Positions 6,625-10,215 of a DNA stretch of 10,215 bases are shown piece by piece. Origin of the DNA: an uncultured Collinsella sp. GTDB taxonomy: Bacteria; Actinomycetota; Coriobacteriia; Coriobacteriales; Coriobacteriaceae. The position numbers were made by a program, and so were the translations under genes. Location of the stretch: positions 1 through 10,215 of the forward strand of contig CABUTR010000047.1 in assembly GCA_902494555.1 (NCBI GenBank), read 5' to 3'. Each line of letters starts with the position of its first letter. Position 1 is the first letter of the stretch. Below the pieces are notes generated by a model, which saw only the letters and a list, made by a program, of their open reading frames with translations, searched no databases and was not told where the DNA came from.

Positions 6625-8007
6625 TTACAGAGACGCGATCGTTGCATTTGCGCACTTGAGCGTACCGTCGGTGACCGTCAGTGCCACACCCTGGCCCTGC
6701 TTATTGCAGAAGCGAGCGTTGAGCGCAACATCATCGACAAAGATGGTCGCGATATCGTCGTCAACGACCAGGCGCACATGATGAGTGCCCTCGCCCTTAA
6801 AGAACAACGGACGCTCGAGGCCCATGTTGTTGACCTGGAACCACGGATACTGGGGGGCCGCCGTAAACTCGAGCTTGCCCTCACGCAGGTTGGCGCGGAA
6901 CTCATAGGCAAGACCGGACTCGGCGTCCTCGGCAAGCTTCACCGAGAAGCCGGCAGCGTCTCCGGCGAGCTCGATGTCGGCATCGAGCATATAGGTGGAA
7001 CCGGCATCCGCGGCGAGCACCTGCTCGACCTTGCCCGACTCGCAGGAAAGCTCAAAGGCCTCGACTGCCTTAGCCTCGCCAAAGGCGCCAAGCATGCTGT
7101 CAGGGAGCTTGGTGCCGAGCGTTCCGTCGGCACGCTGAACGATCTCGAGAGGCATAAAGGTGCCACCCCACAGGTAAGAGCTGGGATCGCCACCCTCGTC
7201 ACGCGTAGGAACCCAACCAAAGAGAACGCGGCGCTCGCCATCAAATGCGGTACGCGCGGCATAGTACGCGCGGCCATCGAATGAATCGTCAGCAGGAGTG
7301 ATCCAAGGACCGTTGATGGAGCGAGACATGCGGTAACGGGTCTTGTTGCCATCACTGTACTCGGAGAACACCAGATACCACCAGTCGCCCATCTTAAAGA
7401 GATCAGGCATCTCGAACATGGTGTAAAGGCCCGGATTCCACCAGTCGCCCTGGAACTCCCAGGTATCCAGGTCCTTGGAGGTGAACTTGACCAGACGCCC
7501 GGTCATCAGACGCTTGTCCTCGCCCACGCGCGTGCCGAGGATGAGCATGTACTCTTCGTTCTCCTCATCCCAAAGCACAAAGGGATCGCGCCAGTTGCGG
7601 TCATCGTAACCCTCCTGGGGCGGAAGCAGCGTCTCGGCGATGTTCTTCTCCCACTTGACGGCGTCGTCACTCGTTGCGTGAAGAAGAACCTGCTTCATCA
7701 AGCGTGCCTTGACCTTATCGCGATTGCAACCAGTGTAGAGCGCATGGTACTTGTCGCCCACCTTAAACACCGTGCCGGCATAAACATACTGGTCGACTTC
7801 CTCGTCGCCGCCACGCTCAAGGCTCTCGCCAAAGTCTTTGTAATTGACGAAGTCCTTGGTTGTCGCGAGTGCCCAGCCAAACGGCTCTCCGAAAGGTCCG
7901 GGGTTTCGCGTGTCACGCTGATGATAGAGATAGAACGTGCCGTCCTCGCCGTACGGCATGATGTCGCCCACCCAAATTCCCTCAGGCTGGTAATACACCT
8001 TGTGCAT
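6625..8007 (-). CDS. Divergent GH32-family glycosidase (beta-fructosidase-like)
   Basis: A 460-residue protein of the GH32 five-bladed-propeller plus beta-sandwich type, without signal peptide, so cytoplasmic. The catalytic positions are kept but their settings differ: the canonical WLNDPNG is replaced by WVGDIMPYG (12-20, putative nucleophile Asp15), RDP is at 140-142 in NWRDPFV, and the acid/base Glu199 sits in MFEMPDLF with Met in place of the usual Cys. The protein begins almost directly at the first catalytic strand. The C-terminal half (about 310-460) is the sandwich. I choose the ATG at 8007, which has GGAAGGAAG 6 nt upstream, over a GTG at 8025. It is the first gene behind the operator-promoter and directly precedes the permease gene. 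It should act on a fructosyl substrate, possibly a phosphorylated sucrose isomer or fructo-oligosaccharide; the exact substrate is unknown, and GH43-like relatives are a remoter possibility. Confidence 0.8.
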   Translation of the reverse strand: MHKVYYQPEGIWVGDIMPYGEDGTFYLYHQRDTRNPGPFGEPFGWALATTKDFVNYKDFGESLERGGDEEVDQYVYAGTVFKVGDKYHALYTGCNRDKVKARLMKQVLLHATSDDAVKWEKNIAETLLPPQEGYDDRNWRDPFVLWDEENEEYMLILGTRVGEDKRLMTGRLVKFTSKDLDTWEFQGDWWNPGLYTMFEMPDLFKMGDWWYLVFSEYSDGNKTRYRMSRSINGPWITPADDSFDGRAYYAARTAFDGERRVLFGWVPTRDEGGDPSSYLWGGTFMPLEIVQRADGTLGTKLPDSMLGAFGEAKAVEAFELSCESGKVEQVLAADAGSTYMLDADIELAGDAAGFSVKLAEDAESGLAYEFRANLREGKLEFTAAPQYPWFQVNNMGLERPLFFKGEGTHHVRLVVDDDIATIFVDDVALNARFCNKQGQGVALTVTDGTLKCANATIASL

Positions 8008-8049
8008 CCGAGACTTCCTTCCCACGTGATACTAACTCGGTACAACTGC

Positions 8050-8078
8050 AAGATATGTCAATCGTTTTCATATGTCAA
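8050..8078 (-). promoter_or_regulatory. Promoter of the sugar operon, embedded in its operators
   Basis: The minus strand reads TTGACA (8078-8073, perfect -35), 17 nt, then TATCTT (8055-8050, 4/6 of the -10). Transcription would start near 8043, giving a leader of about 36 nt before the divergent GH32 gene. The -35 hexamer lies inside one operator repeat and the spacer inside the other, so repressor binding would exclude RNA polymerase. Confidence 0.7.
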
Positions 8079-8087
8079 ACGTTTTCA
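8054..8087. promoter_or_regulatory. Tandem pair of 17-bp LacI-type operators
   Basis: Two abutting direct repeats, TATGTCAATCGTTTTCA (8054-8070) and TATGTCAAACGTTTTCA (8071-8087), differ at one base. Each has the A-rich/CG/T-rich centre of LacI-family operators and, with flanks, a dyad TATG..AA...TT..CATA. They overlap the promoter of the sugar operon. The adjacent lacI gene is the natural source of the binding protein. Confidence 0.75.
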
Positions 8088-8119
8088 CACCAATACGTCT
8101 TTCCGCAGTTCCAGTCGTC

Positions 8120-8136
8120 GGCAAACGGTTGACATA
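8120..8136. promoter_or_regulatory. Third operator copy, inverted
   Basis: GGCAAACGGTTGACATA matches the complement of the 8071-8087 repeat at 14 of 17 positions, so it is the same motif in opposite orientation, 46 bp further upstream centre to centre. A partial fourth copy, GGCGAACGGT, follows at 8141-8150. Such spacing would allow DNA looping or cooperative binding. It lies in the 183-nt gap between the lacI stop and the divergent GH32 start, in which I see no gene. Confidence 0.5.
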
Positions 8137-8190
8137 TGCCGGCGAACGGTCATCAGAGGCGTTTGAGGAATTCTTTTGGCACGGGATGAA

Positions 8191-9201
8191 CTACGCGGTT
8201 TTGCCCTCAATGAGTTCAACGGGGAGCTTGGTATTCGATTCGGGCTTTTCACCGTTAACAAGAGCGATGATGGATTGCGCCGCGAGCTCTCCGATGCGAT
8301 CGATATCTTGACGAACGGTTGTTAAGTCAGGCATAAACGTCATAGTGCGGCGGGCGCCATCCGCGCCCACGACCTTAATATCGTCCGGAGCGCTCAAGCC
8401 GCGCTGCTTCATCACGTTAAGACAGATAGCCGCCATCGTGTCGTCTCCCGCAAAGATGCCGTCAATATCGGGGTTCTCATCGAGGATCTTCGCAACGACC
8501 GCACTCTTTTCGTCATCGGACTTAACGAACTCGACCTCACGGACAAGCGCGGGCAAACCGGCCTGCTCCACAACATCGTGGTAGGCATCGGTACGCTTAT
8601 TGGCAGGCATGCGCATGCGGCTATTGTTGCGCAGGCACAAGATGCGCGAACACCCGTCATCGATAAGACGACGCGTAGCAAGTTCGCCGATGCCATAGCT
8701 GTCGCTCGCAATCTGAACAGAGGCCTCGCCAAGGTCGCAGTCGATACCAACCAGACTCAAGCCCATCTCGGCATACGCCTCGGCACCGATATTAAGCGAG
8801 TTGACGATGACGCCATCAACCATATTGCGTCGAAGCATGTCGATATAAGAGCGCTCAAGCTCGGGTCGATTGGCGCTATTGCACAGCAGCATCTTAAAAC
8901 CGTTTTCGGCCAGGGTATGCTCAATGACTTGAACCACTTGGGCATGAAACGGACTGCTGACATAGGGGACGATCATACCGATAAGATTCAGGCGACCGTT
9001 GAGCATGGCACGAGCGATATCGTTGGGCGTATAGTTGATGCGCTTCATCGCGGCATGGACCTTATCGCGGGTCTCTTGGCTAATATAGCCACGATTATTA
9101 AGCACACGAGATACCGTAGTAGGCGAAACCCCCGCCACCGCCGCAACTTCCTTGATGCCAGGCTTAGCCGTATCCTTAGAACGAGCACTCTCGCGAGCCA
9201 T
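8191..9201 (-). CDS. LacI-family transcriptional regulator of the sugar operon
   Basis: A 336-residue LacI/GalR-type repressor. The N-terminal helix-turn-helix is at about 15-36 (IKEVAAVAGVSPTTVSRVLN), the hinge helix at about 57-68 (YTPNDIARAML), and a periplasmic-binding-protein-like sugar-sensing domain fills the rest, starting NLIGMIVPYVSSPF. The frame also offers ATGs at 9222 and 9216, but the ATG at 9201 has GGGGGAGGG immediately upstream and begins at the usual distance before the HTH, so I use it. It lies directly upstream of the sugar genes on the same strand, separated by 183 nt with operator repeats, and one similar operator precedes its own gene, so it is probably autoregulated. 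The inducer is likely a sugar or sugar phosphate from the sucrose pathway; this is inferred from context. It resembles ScrR in role but I cannot verify orthology. Confidence 0.92.
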   Translation of the reverse strand: MARESARSKDTAKPGIKEVAAVAGVSPTTVSRVLNNRGYISQETRDKVHAAMKRINYTPNDIARAMLNGRLNLIGMIVPYVSSPFHAQVVQVIEHTLAENGFKMLLCNSANRPELERSYIDMLRRNMVDGVIVNSLNIGAEAYAEMGLSLVGIDCDLGEASVQIASDSYGIGELATRRLIDDGCSRILCLRNNSRMRMPANKRTDAYHDVVEQAGLPALVREVEFVKSDDEKSAVVAKILDENPDIDGIFAGDDTMAAICLNVMKQRGLSAPDDIKVVGADGARRTMTFMPDLTTVRQDIDRIGELAAQSIIALVNGEKPESNTKLPVELIEGKTA

Positions 9202-9219
9202 AGCACCCTCCCCCATCAA

Positions 9220-9238
9220 CATGTCATACGTTTACATA
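9220..9238. promoter_or_regulatory. Operator copy upstream of lacI
   Basis: The 17 bases from 9220 (CATGTCATACGTTTACA) match the 8071-8087 operator at 14 positions, in the same orientation. The site ends 18 nt before the chosen lacI start codon, suggesting autorepression. It also covers the rejected upstream ATGs of lacI. Confidence 0.55.
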
Positions 9239-9260
9239 CGAACAAAGCATACCCCAACAA
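9233..9260 (-). promoter_or_regulatory. Tentative lacI promoter
   Basis: The minus strand has TTGTTG (9260-9255), a 16-nt spacer and TATGTA (9238-9233). The -10 is poor but overlaps the operator copy, which is where an autoregulated promoter would be expected. Low certainty. Confidence 0.25.
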
Positions 9261-9669
9261 GAGCGGGAAGACGGTAACAGTACAAGTAAGTAAACGACTC
9301 ATCCAAATAATTAGGAGAGTTCCGCCTAAAGGGTGACTACACAGGACCCCCGCCGGGGCTGTTTGGGCTACCTCCCAAAACATTCCGCACTGATATTTTC
9401 TGTATTGAAGACGTCGATGGTGCACCCGTATACCATTGACGTCGACACCATCAGATGCGGACCGCGCGGTGACCCCACATTCCGTTGGCGCCCACAGGGC
9501 TGCCCTCGTTTCCTGACATGTCCCGCGCGGGCCGCGGCGAGCCGAGACCGCCGCATGACCTAATAGGAGCATGGAGCGATACCGCGGACCCGAACAACCG
9601 CATTCTATCGCGCCCCGTCAGTGTGCCGTCTGCCCGGTCCAGGCGAGCACGGAAAGAACGGAGCGAGAC
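9261..9669. other. Gene-free region between lacI and the IS110 transposase fragment
   Basis: No convincing gene on either strand. Base composition shifts from moderate G+C near lacI to very G+C-rich after about 9450. It contains small hairpins: TTTGGG-ctacct-CCCAAA (9362-9379) and a longer one, GACGTCGATGG (9410-9420) with CCATTGACGTC (9433-9443), 11 bp including one G-U. The right part is probably the 5' non-coding arm of the IS110-type element, which in this family can encode the bridge RNA. The left end of the element cannot be fixed because IS110 elements lack clear terminal inverted repeats. Confidence 0.5.
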
Positions 9670-10097
9670 ATGAGAACCGAATCGACACCCGGCGCCCGCG
9701 GGCCGGTCTTCTGCGGGGTCGACACCCACGCCGACTCGCACTGGCTGTGCGTCCTCGACTGGAGGGGCCGCAAGGTCCTGTCCCGCCGGTTCCCCGCCGA
9801 CGCGGCGGGATACGAGGCGCTCGCCGGGGCGATCGCGGCGGCCGGGGAGCCGGCCTGCGTCGCGATGGAGGGGACGTCGTCCTACGGGGCGGGCCTCACC
9901 AGGCACCTCGCGTCGCTGGGGATGCCCGTGCGCGAGGCGCTCTCCCCGGCGAGGATGCAGAGGAGGCGCCCGGGGCAGGGGAAGTGCGACGAGGCGGACG
10001 CGGAGAGGGCCGCCCGCGCGGCGATGTCCGGCTCAAGGCTCGGGACCCCCAAGAGCCAGGACGGGTGGGTCGACGGGGTGCGCTGCATGCTCGCGGC
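9670..10097 (+). pseudogene. IS110-family transposase, N-terminal fragment
   Basis: RuvC-like DEDD transposase/recombinase of the IS110 family, interrupted. From the ATG at 9670 (GGAG 6 nt upstream) the protein has GVDTHADSHWLCVLD with catalytic Asp18, AMEGTSSYG with Glu67, and GKCDEADAERAARA with Asp107 and Asp110, completing the DEDD set. SQDGWVDGVRCML (129-141) is the expected continuation. After about residue 142 the reading frame passes into unrelated, A+T-richer sequence and stops at 10209. IS110 transposases normally run well over 300 residues with a C-terminal Transposase_20 domain carrying a catalytic serine; that half is missing here, so this copy should be inactive. Its coding is strikingly G+C-rich compared with the neighbouring genes, suggesting transfer from a higher-G+C relative. 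It is the only plus-strand gene. Confidence 0.85.
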
Positions 10098-10215
10098 TGT
10101 TAGCGTCAATCTATTTTTCACCAGTTTCGCTAAACAGGCGCACCGTTCGCGCAAAGGCGGTTTCACCGGTTGCGCTAACGCTTTTTCACCGATTCCGGTC
10201 ACGGCTTGACGGGGC
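10098..10215. mobile_element. Terminal region of a second insertion sequence (IS21-like) inside IS110
   Basis: At about 10098 the G+C-rich IS110 coding sequence switches to TGTTAGCGTCAATCTATTTT. Three related 20-bp repeats follow: TTTTTCACCAGTTTCGCTAA (10114-10133), GGTTTCACCGGTTGCGCTAA (10159-10178; 16 of 20 identical) and TTTTTCACCGATTCCGGTCA (10182-10201; 15 of 20). A TG tip plus several short repeats is the known pattern of IS21-family ends, where the transposase binds. No istA/istB coding is within the window, so the family is inferred from the end structure alone. The element continues beyond the right edge. Confidence 0.55.

Noticed and set aside
8129..8157. Plus-strand promoter starting at TTGACA in the inverted operator
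   Set aside because: No acceptable -10 at 16-18 nt and no plus-strand gene downstream; the TTGACA is part of the operator sequence.
9571..9669. In-frame upstream ATG extending the transposase by 33 codons
   Set aside because: The extension is not like IS110 N-termini, and the ATG at 9670 has a better-spaced ribosome-binding site just before the GVDTH strand.
9451..9906. Minus-strand 151-codon open frame over the IS110 region
   Set aside because: Long open frames are expected by chance in very G+C-rich DNA; it is proline/arginine-rich with no domain and overlaps the transposase.
10114..10201. CRISPR-like repeats
   Set aside because: Three diverged copies with unequal spacing (45 and 23 nt) and no uniform spacers; they fit transposase-binding repeats at an element end.

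Overview
The window looks like chromosomal DNA of a saccharolytic gut actinobacterium, most likely a Coriobacteriia member close to Collinsella. This is inferred from protein flavour, moderately high G+C coding sequence, the anaerobic-metabolism gene pflA and the mix of insertion sequences; it is not proven by a marker gene. Every intact gene lies on the minus strand. Only a broken insertion sequence at the right edge reads on the plus strand.

Right to left, in the direction of transcription, the core is a sugar-utilisation cluster: a LacI-family repressor (9201-8191), a divergent GH32-like glycosidase (8007-6625), a PTS EIIBC permease of the sucrose type (6580-5129) and a canonical GH32 sucrose-6-phosphate hydrolase (5027-3585). 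The permease would import and phosphorylate sucrose or a related fructoside, and the hydrolase would cleave the phosphorylated product. The first GH32 probably handles a related fructosyl substrate. No EIIA domain and no fructokinase are present, so both must come from elsewhere in the genome. The repressor's likely operators can be read directly: a perfectly abutting pair of 17-bp repeats that merges with a TTGACA promoter before the first GH32, a third inverted copy upstream of it, a copy before lacI itself, and a separate palindrome just before the permease gene. An intercistronic 19-bp stem with G-U pairs that form only in the minus-strand transcript separates permease and hydrolase.

Left of this lie housekeeping genes: a DegV-family fatty-acid-binding protein with a structured leader (3309-2455), pyruvate formate-lyase activating enzyme (2280-1462), 5'-methylthioadenosine/S-adenosylhomocysteine nucleosidase (1336-596) and the ribosome-biogenesis GTPase EngB/YsxC (556 to the left edge, C-terminus cut off). 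The last two are 39 nt apart and probably cotranscribed.

Right of lacI the sequence becomes much richer in G+C and holds a 5' fragment of an IS110-family transposase (plus strand from 9670). It breaks off at about 10097, where a different, more A+T-rich sequence with repeated TTTCACC motifs begins. This looks like the terminal region of a second, IS21-like element inserted into the first. I saw no tRNA, rRNA or CRISPR array.
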